From positions 1 through 5,553 of the forward strand of contig JAITIJ010000070.1 of NCBI GenBank assembly GCA_031279495.1: a DNA stretch of 5,553 nucleotides, written 5' to 3'. This DNA comes from Holosporales bacterium. Lineage in GTDB: Bacteria; Pseudomonadota; Alphaproteobacteria; UBA3830; JAIRMZ01. The notes under the pieces were generated by a model that worked only from the letters and a program-made list of their open reading frames with translations, did no database searches and had not been told where the DNA came from. The first letter of the stretch is position 1. Every line of letters begins with the position of its first letter. Positions 5,135 through 5,553 of this stretch are shown one piece after another. Made by a program: the position numbers and the translations under genes.

Positions 5135-5553
5135 CTAAACCTTCCTCAGAATACACGCCAAAGACTGGCCGAACAAATGCCGTGCTAAAGGTTGAAGCCT
5201 TTTTGAAAAAGGGACGATATATTTGTCAAATATTTTTATCTGAATATTAATGGCACTGTCATTCAAGGACTCTTTTCTTATGTATTTGTTGATCCACCAT
5301 CCGATACCACCAATAACATTGAAATATTCCATTTTCACGACTTTCAACGGAAGGTTGGCAACCAATGCGCGCAGAGATGTCTTTGTGTATCTCCGAATAA
5401 TGTCCCGCCAATGAGTCCATTTGCGAGAATAAAAAAGGGAAAGCAGGAAGAAAAAGGCACAAATACCCCCCCTTCTCAAAAGATAGGTCAAATTTCCTAG
5501 CGCTTTGGCGTCTTCTGCAATGTGCTCTAATACGTTAAAACACAAAATACAAT
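5135..5553 (-). CDS. class I SAM-dependent methyltransferase, 5' truncated by window edge, frameshift-scarred
   Basis: The frame is open to the right edge, so the start and motif I lie outside. It begins ILCFNVLEHIAEDAKAL, the post-II block of Methyltransf_11/23-type enzymes, then LTYLLRRGG. The C-terminal half, RRYTKTSLRALV, EYFNVIGGIGWW and LFGQSLACILRK, matches a methyltransferase subfamily often encoded beside glycosyltransferases. Between them the expected block with proline, LF, Asp and GHYRRY is missing in this frame. It is present in the adjacent frame as LFLPAFPFLFSQMDSLAGHY. Adding one G to the seven-G tract (5466-5472) and removing one T near 5396-5397 gives a continuous, fully conserved protein. 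As written, the frame stays open but about 23 residues are garbled, so the product is probably inactive unless these are sequencing errors or slippage corrects them. The GT-C-like gene follows in the same direction. Confidence 0.8.
   Translation of the reverse strand, partial: CILCFNVLEHIAEDAKALGNLTYLLRRGGICAFFFLLSLFYSRKWTHWRDIIRRYTKTSLRALVANLPLKVVKMEYFNVIGGIGWWINKYIRKESLNDSAINIQIKIFDKYIVPFSKRLQPLARHLFGQSLACILRKV
5466..5472 (-). repeat. seven-base G homopolymer at a frameshift
   Basis: GGGGGGG on the minus strand (CCCCCCC on plus) encodes the Arg-Gly-Gly turn after LLR in the methyltransferase. With eight Gs the next codons would read the conserved YLCLFLPAF; with seven they read ICAFFF. Such tracts are prone to replication slippage and to sequencing miscounts. 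Confidence 0.8.

Noticed and set aside
1..5553. Defence system, CRISPR array, insertion sequence, prophage or tRNA/rRNA gene.
   Set aside because: I looked on both strands for repeat-spacer arrays, transposase motifs, terminal inverted repeats, tRNA TTCRA arms and defence domains and found none.

Overview
The window looks like chromosome from an alphaproteobacterium. Three families point there: a Ros/MucR-type regulator, a TrcR (DUF1013) cell-cycle regulator and an ELM1 (DUF1022) protein. The moderate-to-low GC feel, decayed coding sequence and frameshift scars suggest a host-associated or genome-reducing lineage, for example Holosporales- or Rhodospirillales-like. That placement is inference; no rRNA or other marker is present.

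Layout. Positions 1-63 may be the tail of an upstream gene, and a degenerate 10-bp tandem array (about 101-170) fills most of the leader before the first complete gene. On the plus strand, rimI (178-636) and a MucR-family gene (664-1122) form an apparent operon. A 232-nt spacer follows, containing a perfect 15-bp tandem duplication. Next come trcR (1355-1876) and, 13 nt later, an ELM1-family gene (1890-2876).

The right half reads on the minus strand. A SAM-dependent methyltransferase enters from beyond the right edge (5553-5135). It is followed after 17 nt by a GT-C-like polytopic membrane protein (5117-3789); the pair suggests work on lipid-linked or cell-envelope sugars. Downstream, 3788-2902 has no intact gene. 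Read on the minus strand it contains an orphan C-terminal-like reading frame and then colinear pieces, in shifting frames, of what looks like a decayed BioC-like methyltransferase. The ELM1 gene and these minus-strand remnants converge.

The most informative oddities are four: two compensating frameshifts inside the partial methyltransferase, which leave the frame open but garble a conserved block of about 23 residues, one of them at a seven-base G tract; the probable decayed methyltransferase between 2902 and 3652; a MucR-like protein lacking both zinc-finger histidines; and the 10-bp-phased array ahead of rimI. I see no defence system, CRISPR array, mobile element, tRNA or rRNA.
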